Source: Copromyces sp. CBS 386.78
Taxonomy: Eukaryota > Ascomycota > Sordariomycetes > Sordariales > Sordariaceae
Length of the DNA: 64,000 nt
Direction of reading: 5' to 3'
NCBI GenBank assembly: GCA_030685235.1
Contig: MU839184.1
Span: forward strand, 62,001-126,000
Part shown: positions 50,743 to 59,862 of the stretch, in pieces
Layout of the letters: each line of letters starts with the position of its first letter
How positions within the stretch are numbered: position 1 is the stretch's first letter
Translations under genes and position numbers: made by a program
Notes under the pieces: model-generated
The model's input: the letters and a program-made list of their open reading frames with translations, nothing else
Told to the model about the DNA's origin: nothing
The model's database searches: none

Positions 50743-50928
50743 CTACTTTTCTTCTTTCCTCCTCTTTCTTCCTCCATCACCACCATCCTTTTCATCATCA
50801 TCGCCATCTTTCTTATCATCACCATCCTTCTTATCATCACCATCCTTCTTATCATCACCATCCTTCTTATCATCACCATCCTTCTTATCATCACCATCCT
50901 TCTTATCATCACCATCCTTCCAACTCAT
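50743..50928 (-). CDS. Possible small Asp/Lys/Gly repeat protein (61 aa)
   Basis: An ATG-started frame on the minus strand: MSWKDGDDKK, then repeats of DGDDKK from the 18-bp minisatellite, and a basic end GGRKRRKEEK. Composition recalls the Lys/Glu-rich trio at 25531-28159, but no intron or promoter supports it and it lies inside a putative mobile element. It may be a chance frame over a minisatellite. Confidence 0.25.
   Translation of the reverse strand: MSWKDGDDKKDGDDKKDGDDKKDGDDKKDGDDKKDGDDKKDGDDDEKDGGDGGRKRRKEEK
50810..50917. repeat. 18-bp minisatellite, six copies
   Basis: Six tandem copies of TTCTTATCATCACCATCC, essentially identical. The period is a multiple of three, so all frames stay open across it, which explains the overlapping open frames on both strands. 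Confidence 0.92.
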
Positions 50929-51060
50929 CGTCACTTTTGTAGTAGATTTCGATTGGGAATAGCCTCATCAATTGTCTTTACGACGGGCATCACCTATATT
51001 TATAGGAAGTTGAGCCTGGACTGGGTAACAGTTAAGCTTGGATTAGGTGACGGTTGAGCT

Positions 51061-51128
51061 TTTAACCGCAGTCCTTAACGCACTACGGCTCGATTTTGAG
51101 ACGTAGTACGTTAAGAACTACGGTTAAA
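51061..51128. repeat. 27-bp-arm hairpin with C/T-only differences
   Basis: Left arm 51061-51087 and right arm 51102-51128 are complementary at 24 of 27 positions with a 14-base spacer. The three mismatches are C in one arm against T-equivalent in the other. It lies near the centre-right of the 729-bp element. Confidence 0.85.
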
Positions 51129-51323
51129 GATTTCGAAGATTTTGGCCTTCTAATTGGTTAGATCGAGGATTTGGGGTAGGTACAGGTGGTTGCAGGTGGT
51201 TGCAGGGTGTGCATGAAAAATAAGGTTTTTGAGCCGAACACGAAAAATCGCAGTAGTGCGTTAGTACGTCCTACATACAAAATCTTAACCTGGGAACGTA
51301 CTAACGTGCAACCGAGCAGGTCT

Positions 51324-52550
51324 TTATTGTTTCATTCTGCAAAACTCATAGTTGAAAGATTGTCTGCTCTCTTCTTTTTGAAGCAATGTTAACTCCTAGT
51401 GGCGAGTTTGGCCCGTTTGGGGCCTGGGTCACAAGTACCTCTAGTGATGGTCTTTACAGTCTTCGTCGTGGTTACCCTTCCCTTTGCTTCGCCTAACCAT
51501 GCCTCCACTGAATACAGAGCACAAGATAACTTTATATCCAGACGCTGGTTAATTGGGACTCAATGTGGTCGACTGCACACAGTTGAAACTTGCCGGCAAA
51601 AAGCGACATCCAGATCCACCCTTCCTCGAGTTCACTATTAGGACAAGATGGGACCGAGAAGCCGGCAGGTACTGGCTAGTCTGGCGAAATGTCAGACATC
51701 AGATGAATGATTGAACGTTCCCGCTAAAGACTGCCAGGCTACAAGGCTGCCAGCTGGCATACATGACAATCCGGGTACTTGTCAGAGACGAGGGGCACAG
51801 AAAGAGACGAGGGGCACAAACAATTTTTCAAAAATTTCAACTCTACAAGTCACACTGTTGGAGGCTGGAAAAGGCGACAACGAAAAGGGCTTGATTCTGG
51901 AGTTGTCTAACGGAAGAGGAAACGGAAACCAGGGCGGCCTAAATACCTGGAAGGCGTGTGCCAGTGAATGGGCAAGGCCCAGTGAATGGGCGGCCCAGGG
52001 CACGGACTTCCAACACACACTCAACACTCACTGGTATCTCACATTTACCTACTCGCTCAACCGCGACACCCACCGCAGGTTCTTCTGGTTGACTCTGCCT
52101 GCTATCTCTCCTTCATCTTCCTCAACTCCTTTAAAATCATACCAAAGTTCCCGTCTCATTTGCGATCCGGTTCGCTCTTTCTGATTGCACCAACAACTGG
52201 TCAAGGTACTTTACCGCAACGAAAGTACCCCCTCCCGGACGACAAAACAAAGCGCGCCGCGTATCAGAATCAACCAAAGGGGATTCCCGCCGCTTCCTTG
52301 GGGGTTCTATTCGCTGCCATCAACAGCCACCATACTCGGAATAAACCCGGGTCCAGTTCCTATTGATCGCTCCCCTGGGGCAAACGTTCCACAGGCGTTG
52401 CGACCTACATTTCGGCAACCGTTGCCGAAAGAGATCACTGAAAGAACAGACGCGTCAACTATCGTTGTTGGCTACCCCATACTTGTACGTAACGGCGCAG
52501 ACTCCCTGATATGATAACCCTTCATCTACTAACCAAACGATTAGACAACC
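51324..52550. other. Intergenic stretch and 5' UTR of gene C
   Basis: No supported coding gene; the open frames lack motifs. From about 52000 the C/T-rich sequence and splice signals point to the promoter and leader of gene C. Confidence 0.55.
52206..52544 (+). other. Possible 5' UTR intron of gene C
   Basis: GTCAAG|GTACTT at the 5' side and CTACTAACC...GATTAG|ACAACC at the 3' side define a 339-nt intron ending 6 bases before the ATG. The position mirrors the leader intron of gene B. The 3' side is strong, the 5' partner less certain. Confidence 0.4.
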
Positions 52551-54098
52551 ATGGACGCGATCGGTGCCCGTATTGCACAGGGTGTTCCCTACCTAGCTAC
52601 TGAGATCCACCTCATCATCTCGGGATTCCTGGAGGACGATGCTCAGTGGGACACTCTCGCTGTGTTGTCCAGGTCTTCGAACCGGCTGAGGTCTATCTAC
52701 GAGCCACGACTGTACCTCACTGCCAAGCACGCCGACTACCCGCATAGAAAAGATCCAGCACCAGGTTCAAGCAACCTCATCAAGGCTCTCATGTGGGGTA
52801 TCATCAACGAGTCGGTGCCTGTCATGGCTCAAGCCAAAGCCTATGGAGCAGATGTCAATGCCCGAGTCCGGGGCTGTCACGGCAAAGACACCACCTGTAC
52901 CTACTATGGTGCGTCGATGATGATGCAGTACTATGGCTTCGGAACAATGCTCCAGCATGCTGTTCAGAGAGGCCTTGAGCGCTCGGTGGAATGGCTGATT
53001 CAAGCTGGTGCGGCGATCACCGGTCAACCTTCTTTCAAGATGTGTCAATGTGGAACTTACTACAACGATGGGGAGGAGGACCGATGCTCGACGCTACACC
53101 TGGCGTTATGCCAAGGCCATCTTGGAGCCGCGAAACTCATCATGGATCACCTCGGTGCAGCGGCTTTGATGGAATCGCAACGCATCGATCGGTCTGCAAT
53201 TCTCCAAACTGCCATGCGTATGGCTATTTCCACCGAGAACATCGGATTCCTGTCCACCATGCTGGAGTATCCAAGCCTACGCCAACTTGTTGACATGATC
53301 AACCGCCGCGGGCGTCACACCCTTCTCCAGGAAGCCTTGTCGCGTGTCTCAGGGCGGAGCCGTGAATTTGTGGACATGACGGGCATGGACATAATCGTTG
53401 CGACCCTTATTGAGAAGGGAGGGGCTAGCCTGGGCGCGTATCCCGCCGGCTCCAGAAACGCAGGCCAATCACCGCTCCTTGACGTACTCGCCTTGGACGA
53501 CTACGTACTGGCCCAACATCTTCTCCGTCTCGGCTGCGATCCGGACGGCAAGCCCGGCGATTCTGTGAATCCCATGCAACCTTTCGTGACCCCGCTGCAC
53601 TGGCTCGTCTTCCACGAAATCGAGAAGAGATTCAAAAACCCGGAATGGGTCAACGGCGGATTCGACGATTATCGCGGTGCTCGAGTCAGCAACCTCTCTT
53701 CGACCTTTGTTCGCACGGCAAGGGCCAAGGAGCTGATCGAGGCACTCCTCCGCTACGGGGCATCGCCCATGCTCAGAGGCGGCATGCTCAACTCCACACC
53801 TCTCAACAACGCCATCTCACACGGCGCTCCGTTTTTGCCCCTCTCGCACCGGGTTGCTGCCTACAAGCTGTTGAAGCTCATGCTGAAGCACGCCAAGGAG
53901 GGTAAGATTGCCGAAGACGCCCGGGAAGAGGCAAGAAATTGCTTGGAGCGGATCAAGCAGGATGTTAGGGCTGAACATGCCTTGTATAATCTGTCGGACA
54001 GGCGGGTGAGAGCTAGGCTGACGCTGGCGGGGCATCTGGATTATAATACCTCTATCGACAGAACAGGCCAGTCTTTCTTCGTGGGTTGGAAAGTTTGA
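52551..54098 (+). CDS. F-box-like/ankyrin repeat protein C
   Basis: 515 aa, one coding exon. F-box-like segment: LATEIHLIISGFLEDD and LAVLSRSSNRLRSIYEPRLY (about 15-55). Family signature: KALMWGIINESVPVMAQAKA with YGADVN. Ankyrin-type repeats: TMLQHAVQRGLERSVEWLIQ, the Cys motif KMCQCGTYY, STLHLALCQGHLGAAKLIMD, SPLLDVLALDDYVLAQHLLR, and LIEALLRYGASPML. The C-terminus has KLLKLMLKHAKEG and QDVRAEHALYNLS, near-identical in layout to gene B. The start context ACAACCATGG is good. It follows the nested retrotransposon by about 2 kb, and would be the direct neighbour of gene B without it. Confidence 0.86.
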   Translation: MDAIGARIAQGVPYLATEIHLIISGFLEDDAQWDTLAVLSRSSNRLRSIYEPRLYLTAKHADYPHRKDPAPGSSNLIKALMWGIINESVPVMAQAKAYGADVNARVRGCHGKDTTCTYYGASMMMQYYGFGTMLQHAVQRGLERSVEWLIQAGAAITGQPSFKMCQCGTYYNDGEEDRCSTLHLALCQGHLGAAKLIMDHLGAAALMESQRIDRSAILQTAMRMAISTENIGFLSTMLEYPSLRQLVDMINRRGRHTLLQEALSRVSGRSREFVDMTGMDIIVATLIEKGGASLGAYPAGSRNAGQSPLLDVLALDDYVLAQHLLRLGCDPDGKPGDSVNPMQPFVTPLHWLVFHEIEKRFKNPEWVNGGFDDYRGARVSNLSSTFVRTARAKELIEALLRYGASPMLRGGMLNSTPLNNAISHGAPFLPLSHRVAAYKLLKLMLKHAKEGKIAEDAREEARNCLERIKQDVRAEHALYNLSDRRVRARLTLAGHLDYNTSIDRTGQSFFVGWKV

Positions 54099-54400
54099 TC
54101 TACAGACTACAGGAGCGAATGGGGATGGTTGGTTGGCAGCGGTGACTGGCTGAGGGATGTCGGCTTTTATCCCGTCTTGATTGTCACGGCGGTCGACGTG
54201 GAATGGAATTATTTTGCTTTTACATGTACCTTTTAAGGGTTTGCTCTTTGGAGCGTTAACGATTGGCGTCTGAAGCGAATGGTGCTTTATGGGCGGGGCC
54301 AGGCGTCGTCAATGCGAGGGATGAGAGAGCCATCCATGGTGAGGAGTGTCAGCGGATGTACATATACGAGGTTGAAGTTGAGGGATGAGGATATATTGAA

Positions 54401-55810
54401 GGGAAAACCTGCCCGCACCCTATGTAATCCTATACGTACCCACCCCCACATAGAAAAGTGGGACCTGCAGCTGGATGACACTTGACATCGTAAACCCCGT
54501 TTTTACCCGCTAAATTTTGACATTTCAATGCATTGAAACATTTGCACCTCAACCAAAATTTTCGCACTTTTAGACTCGCGCATTTGCACTCCTTTTACAA
54601 GGCAGGAGGCGGGGGAGGGGGAAGGCTGGAGGGCTATTGAGATCTCATCTGAGCTCTCCTCTCTTGCTAGCGATTTCGAGTTCAGCGAGTAACGCACTGT
54701 TGGTTACCTACCTTAGTAATACCCTATGTAAGACCGAAATTTATCAACACCATGCCAAGCATCGCGACTCTGGCGGCGGTCATAGCGGTCTCAGTGAATT
54801 TACAGCGGTCTCAGCGGTCTCAGCGGTCTCAGCGGTCTCAGCGGTCTTAGCGCACTTAACGCGTGCCTTCATTACCGGGAATCTAGGGGAGCTTTTAATG
54901 GTTGATATATATCAATGGTTGTATAACGCTCCTAACCGTGGCCCAACGCTCCTAACCGTTGAAATATTTTAACTGTTGAAAATTCTTAACTATTAGGCCG
55001 GGATAAAATGCTAAACTTTCGGGCCGCTGTAAGACCCTAAGAAATGACGAAAATCTTCTATTTTAGGAAGGTATGATAAATGAGAAAAGGAAGGTAGGAG
55101 AAAAAGAAGGAGAAAGAAAGAGAAAGAAGCGGGGTTAATAAAGTAAAAAAGCCGAAGTCCCTTAATGTCCAAATCTCCTAACTTCTTCCTCTTACAATTA
55201 TTATTATTATTATTACTACTAATAATAATAACGACGATCCTAAGTACGGATATAAAAAGGATTTAATTACTTTCTTATTATTTCTATTGCTAATTAATTA
55301 CTCTAGAGATAGCAATAACAATAGCGATAGCAATAGCAATAATAATAGCCCCGATATAAGGTGGTAGTAGTAGTAGTAGGCTTCGTATATTGGCTAAGTA
55401 CTTTATAAATTTAGGTAGGCGACGAAGGTTTGAGAGATAAGTGCGAAGAAAGAGGAAGGAGTAGAATAGAGTAGAAAGAAGGAAGGAGTTGACCTAGAAT
55501 TTACCTAAAGATGCGCTAATTCCCGTCTTCCTATCTATATTAGAGTTTTATTAGGTTACAACGGTTAGATATTTTCAACGGTTGTTTTTTTATTAACGGT
55601 TGTATATATATAGGGATCGTTAACTGGGCATGCGTTATATATAACCAACTATTGAAAACCCCCCTAATATTCCGTTAATATTGAGCAGGGATGTCAGATA
55701 ATATAAGAAAACTGCACTTTACCAGCTAAAACGAGCGGTATTATATGGCAGCTGTCATTATGTGGGGGAGGGTACGTGTAGGATTAGACAGGGTGCGGGC
55801 AGGTTTTCCC
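54401..55810. mobile_element. hAT-like non-autonomous DNA transposon (1410 bp)
   Basis: Terminal inverted repeats match at 48 of 52 positions (left GGGAAAACCTGCCCGCACCC; right end its complement), flanked by an exact 8-bp duplication ATATTGAA (54393-54400, 55811-55818), the hallmark size of hAT insertions. Subterminal CAGCTG/GATGACA motifs occur near both ends. No transposase frame is inside; the interior holds the 9-bp repeat at 54804-54848, A/G-rich and ATT/AGT microsatellites. It sits between genes C and D. Confidence 0.85.
54804..54848. repeat. 9-bp tandem repeat, five copies
   Basis: AGCGGTCTC repeated four times plus one copy with a final T, with partial copies on both sides. It lies inside the hAT-like element. 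Confidence 0.92.
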
Positions 55811-56478
55811 ATATTGAAGTACTCTAGTGTAATACGAATATAAAGTACCTATCTTGTGACAGTGCAGTTATATGCAGTGATTGTTGTGCTTTCAGGTGAA
55901 CTCAAGTCGTGATGTTACCTACTTTACTTACAATGGGCCTGCTTCGACTTTCAAGGCCCGAGCCTAGGGTGGAGATGGCTACACGCGAAGTCTGGTTGGC
56001 GTATAAGGGTATCTGGCCTTGGTTCTTGCAAGCGTCGAGGATCAGAGTACCTTAAGTACAATCCCCCTTTTACCAACCAACCTATTAGTCGCGTAAGGCT
56101 GCTTTGTTTTGTTAATAATACACACATGGTGTTGCTTGGCCTTGTACCTCTAGACTACCTCTAGACAGGCAGCCTCATAGGTACCCTAGGCTCTCACCGC
56201 TGCCTTCTTAGCACCATGCACGATGAATAACAGTGGCTACCTTAGTAGGCTCTTCGACCTATGCAAACATTGAAGGCATCAAAGTTTAGCTACCATCACA
56301 ACCCGGAAGACAAGCCGAAGTTGCCGAACGCTATAAGTCAACGACACGACCAGACGTACAAGTACCGGCGAGTTCCCCCGTGTGTCGTATTAGGCTACGT
56401 CTGCAAGGGGGAGAGGTCTCAGCCAATAGCGGCCATGAGTCAACTAAGCGATGACGTTAGCTAGGAGCCTCTGGTGCA

Positions 56479-56486
56479 TATAAATA
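56479..56486 (+). promoter_or_regulatory. TATA box of gene D
   Basis: TATAAATA, 140 bases before the gene D ATG, followed by a C/T-rich leader. Confidence 0.55.
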
Positions 56487-56535
56487 CCCAGTCTGTCTCT
56501 TTCTTATCGGATTCCATCTTTTTCCTGTTTCACCC

Positions 56536-56607
56536 ATGAACTCATCCATCATCAGACTCTCTTCTGACCACTTCCCCATCACAGACCCATCCAGTCAAAT
56601 ACCTTAG
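56536..56607 (+). other. Upstream ORF in the gene D leader (23 codons)
   Basis: An ATG at 56536 opens 23 codons ending in TAG at 56605-56607, 11 bases before the main ATG and downstream of the TATA box. If transcribed it would be expected to lower translation of gene D. Confidence 0.4.
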
Positions 56608-56618
56608 ACTCAACCAAG

Positions 56619-58256
56619 ATGCACAGCTCATCGTTGTTGCGCCTTCCAGCGGAGCTACATCTTCTCATCGGCAACACCCTCAAAGAAGATGGTCGGCTTG
56701 ATACGTTGGCCGTTATTGCCAGGACATCGAAGCGTCTACGCTCAATCTACGAGCCGCAGCTGTATCAGAGTCCCGACAAGACGAAGTATCAGGATGCTTT
56801 GCTATGGGGAGCTAACCACAACTCTATTCCAGTTATGGCACAGGCATTGTCCTACGGCGCGGACCTAGATAAACAGGCGCAGTACTTTAATTCTCAATAT
56901 GTCGATATGATGGGAACTCACGGTCCCGTCATTAATACTAGGGCTACAGCACTACAGGTGGCTGTTTCGCGTGGGCATGACGAAGCTGTTCGGTGGCTGC
57001 TTGAGCGAGGCGCTGAGCTAAACGACATGGATAATAATCCCTCCAACCATGCGTGTCCTGCCTGCAATCGACATCGGATCCTGCAACGCTACGATGATCA
57101 GCGGCGGTCGCTTTTCGATTCGGCACTCTCTACTGGAGAACGGCGGTCGCTTCTGCATCTGGCAATCTGTGGCGCACAACACGTCCCGACCCTTCGGCTT
57201 CTGTTGGAGCGCGGAGCCTCTCTTGAAGCAGCTGCTCAGATCGACGGCGAACATGCCGTCCATGCCGCCATACGCGCCGAGTTGCCCAGGCGCGAAAGAC
57301 ATGGTCCTTTGGCGCCGATAAGTCGCCTGCGTCATCAAGCGCCGGACGAGGAAGCCGAAGACCAGTGGCCTCCCCGGTATGAGCCATTGGCGCTGTTGAA
57401 AGTCGTCCTCAAACACATTGGTACCGACGAGAGCGCCATATCGGCACTCGACTCCATTGGGTGGTACCAGAGCACCCCTCTCAAGACGGCCATCTACATT
57501 AGAGACGCCCCGATAATGCAACAAGCCATCACCCTCCTCGTCCGCGCCGGCGCCAGCCTCACCCGTCCCGTGCCGGCCTCCCCTCACCTGGAAAGCATGA
57601 GCCCCTTTTGGTGGATCTTGCACGAACGCGGCTTCAGGGCCGAATACGTCACGGCCCTCCTCCATCTCGGCGTGGACGTCAAGGGCGAGCGACCTGATGA
57701 CCCGCCTCCCCGCCATCCGCTTGGCGGTAAAAGCCCGCTGCATTTCCTCATCAGACACAGACACCACACCAAATACGGGCCATCGGTGGTCAGGTTCCAG
57801 CAATCGCTTGTTTACCTCGGCTTGCCGGACAACGGTAGGGGACACAGAGGGTTGGTCGCCGAGCTGGTCCGGCGCGGCGCGCGTCTGCATCTCGCGGATA
57901 AGCGGGGCTACACGCCGCTGGGGAACGCAATGTCGAATGGAGCGGAGGATCTGCCTCCCACGAGGAGAGTGGCGGCGCTGAAAATGGTCAGGGTCATGTT
58001 GAGGTATGTGCAGAGACCGGGAGGGATATCGGCCGAGTTGGAGGCCGAGGCGAGGGGGTGGATGGAGCAGGTGTTAAAGGGGCTGAGAGCGGAAAGGGCG
58101 ACGGTGGAGGAGGTTGAATGCCCGCCGTTGTATTTTGTTGGTATGTCCTGGCATCTCAGACGGCAGATACCCAAGACAATTCTGTTGAAGTGGCCGCGGT
58201 GGAAGAGGAGCGGGAGCGGGAGCGGGGGGCGGTTGGTGAGGGCTAGCTGGAGGTGA
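56619..58256 (+). CDS. F-box-like/ankyrin repeat protein D
   Basis: 545 aa, one coding exon, the clearest F-box-like start of the four: LRLPAELHLLIGNTLKEDGR then LAVIARTSKRLRSIYEPQLY (about 7-50). Signature DALLWGANHNSIPVMAQALS with YGADLD. Ankyrin-type repeats: TALQVAVSRGHDEAVRWLLE (about 109), the Cys motif HACPACNRH, SLLHLAICGAQHVPTLRLLL (177), ITLLVRAGASL, SPLHFLIRHR, and LVAELVRRGARLHLADKRGY. C-terminus KMVRVMLRYVQRPGG and KGLRAERATVEEV, followed by a family-unlike basic Gly/Ser tail. A short direct repeat (CGGCGGTCGCTT at about 57102 and 57139) extends the region between Cys motif and repeat. Same strand as A, B and C. Confidence 0.86.
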   Translation: MHSSSLLRLPAELHLLIGNTLKEDGRLDTLAVIARTSKRLRSIYEPQLYQSPDKTKYQDALLWGANHNSIPVMAQALSYGADLDKQAQYFNSQYVDMMGTHGPVINTRATALQVAVSRGHDEAVRWLLERGAELNDMDNNPSNHACPACNRHRILQRYDDQRRSLFDSALSTGERRSLLHLAICGAQHVPTLRLLLERGASLEAAAQIDGEHAVHAAIRAELPRRERHGPLAPISRLRHQAPDEEAEDQWPPRYEPLALLKVVLKHIGTDESAISALDSIGWYQSTPLKTAIYIRDAPIMQQAITLLVRAGASLTRPVPASPHLESMSPFWWILHERGFRAEYVTALLHLGVDVKGERPDDPPPRHPLGGKSPLHFLIRHRHHTKYGPSVVRFQQSLVYLGLPDNGRGHRGLVAELVRRGARLHLADKRGYTPLGNAMSNGAEDLPPTRRVAALKMVRVMLRYVQRPGGISAELEAEARGWMEQVLKGLRAERATVEEVECPPLYFVGMSWHLRRQIPKTILLKWPRWKRSGSGSGGRLVRASWR

Positions 58257-58460
58257 GCTGAGTTCAAATTGTGGAGGATATTGGTTCGGAGGGCGGGCTC
58301 GGAGGCTCGTTGGTCGGAGATGACATTTCCAGCATCACCAAGCACCAATTGAAGCCCAGGATGGCTGATGGTGGTCTAGTTCCCGAGCCAGCTTTACGAG
58401 TGGGCGGTGGCTGATGATTTTTTTGCGCTTCCCCGCAGTTACGGTGGCTTCTAATAGGAA

Positions 58461-58839
58461 CTGTGCCACATGCCCCTGACAGCCGCCCGCCCCCACTAAG
58501 TACATCTACTTACCTTGGCAAAAATAAAGTGCACGTAACGAAGTGGTTTCTCGTAAAGAGTACATCGGTCATTGAAAAAAAAAATTTGGTCATTGAAAAA
58601 AGCTTGGTCATTGAAAAAAACCATTTGGTCATTGGAAAAACCTTGGTCATTTTGAAATTTTTGGTTATGCCTCAAAATCTAAACCCTAATAATAACCGAT
58701 AACGAAAGCAATAAACAATATATTCAATTATAATTCATATTTCGTTATAGAGTCTGGCAAAATATGTGTGGGCCTCTGTTAGCGCTGGCTACAATTGAAT
58801 GGGGCCGGCAGATCTGGGTCGGGGGGCCATGTGGCACAG
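58461..58839. mobile_element. Possible TIR-flanked insertion, 379 bp
   Basis: CTGTGCCACATG at 58461-58472 is exactly complementary to 58828-58839, and the next bases (GCCCC...GAC) also pair. Inside is a tandem array of GGTCATTGAAAAA-like units (58567-58655). I found no clean target duplication, so this may be a decayed MITE or chance pairing. Confidence 0.3.
58567..58655. repeat. Short tandem array TTGGTCATTGAAAAA
   Basis: Five units of GGTCATT followed by A runs, with variable spacing (AAATTT, AAGCTT, CCATTT). Imperfect and A-rich. Confidence 0.75.
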
Positions 58840-59862
58840 ATCATATTACAAGCCACCGTAGCAGTCTCCGCAGCGTAGTAGGTATGGTGCTGCAATCATG
58901 GGGCACAGCCCACGAGGACTCACCCAATGTTATGGAATGGAGACAAGCCAATTGACAACGGGCAGACAGCCATGCTTGCCCGAAACGGTCCGCACCCAAG
59001 CCCGGAAGGCAGTGTCTGGCACTTTGACGAGCCGGTGAGCGGTACCTACCTTTTTGGGCTGAATGTTGGGCGCTCCTGCAGTAACTGTGCCGAAGTGGAA
59101 TGGATGCCCTCTCGGTGGCTTTTGTCCTATCTCGGAATCTGCCTTCAAGGCTCCAACCGTCCTGATGCGTGGTTTCCTTGATGCGGGGCCCCCACCTGCC
59201 GTGAGGGCATTGAGGCCCTGGCAAGAAGGCATCATGCGCTGAGCAGTCTGTACATATAAGAGAGAGCCGGTTGCGGTTGGCGACGACCAAGGTGGGGTAC
59301 AAAAGGCGGTTTCTGGGCCTGTATTATTCCAAAGATTCTTATCCTCGACATCACTTTTTACCTAGCCATCCAATCAACCACCATGGCATTACATCCCCAT
59401 TAACCGTTTCTTCCTTTGCATTCTAGACCGGTAGCCTACTTATCCGTAGGAACGGTTTTACTACATCAACACAATCATCACAATCATTACAGAACCCTTG
59501 CATCCACGCTGATCTCCATGCATCACGTCCTCTCGGCCAGCCAAGACGCCCAAGTCTCCGCACCACAGCCTGCCCGTCTTAACTCTACTCGGTTCCCTTG
59601 CAGTCTATCTTACCTCCCTCGTCCTGCATCCAAACTCCCGAGAATCTGTCACGCTTGCTGAGACCATCAACCTCCGCACCTTGTGCATACCAAAAATTGC
59701 CGACATTGACACGTTTGGCTGTTTCGGTTTCCCCAGTTTCTCGTGAACGAAGACCTAGGTCTAGCGAACACAGCGCCACGTCCCCTTAAGGCGGAAATAC
59801 GACGCCGAAGAAAAAGGTTCACTCATACCACGGCTGTGCCAGCAATCTTTACCCATGACAAA
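58840..59862. other. Intergenic stretch upstream of the HET gene
   Basis: No motif-bearing gene. Frames on both strands overlap and open at alternative codons. The last few hundred bases are pyrimidine-rich and are likely promoter and leader of the HET gene. Confidence 0.55.

Larger units (their letters stand above)
50595..51323. mobile_element. Putative Harbinger-like TIR element (729 bp)
   Basis: Ends AGGCCTGTTCGGGTCCGCG (left) and the complement of AGACCTGCTCGGTTGCACG (right) match at 18 of 23 terminal positions. Both are flanked by TTA (50592-50594 and 51324-51326), the target size of PIF/Harbinger elements. There is no transposase inside. It contains an 18-bp minisatellite and a long hairpin. 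A 3-base duplication is weak evidence on its own, so the classification is tentative. Confidence 0.45.

Noticed and set aside
50592..50915. Minus-strand frame of MVMIRR repeats
   Set aside because: A frame produced by the 18-bp minisatellite; the period keeps all frames open.
57018..57890. 290-codon minus-strand frame
   Set aside because: It lies fully antisense to F-box/ankyrin gene D, which has family motifs along its length; long antisense frames are common in GC-rich coding DNA.
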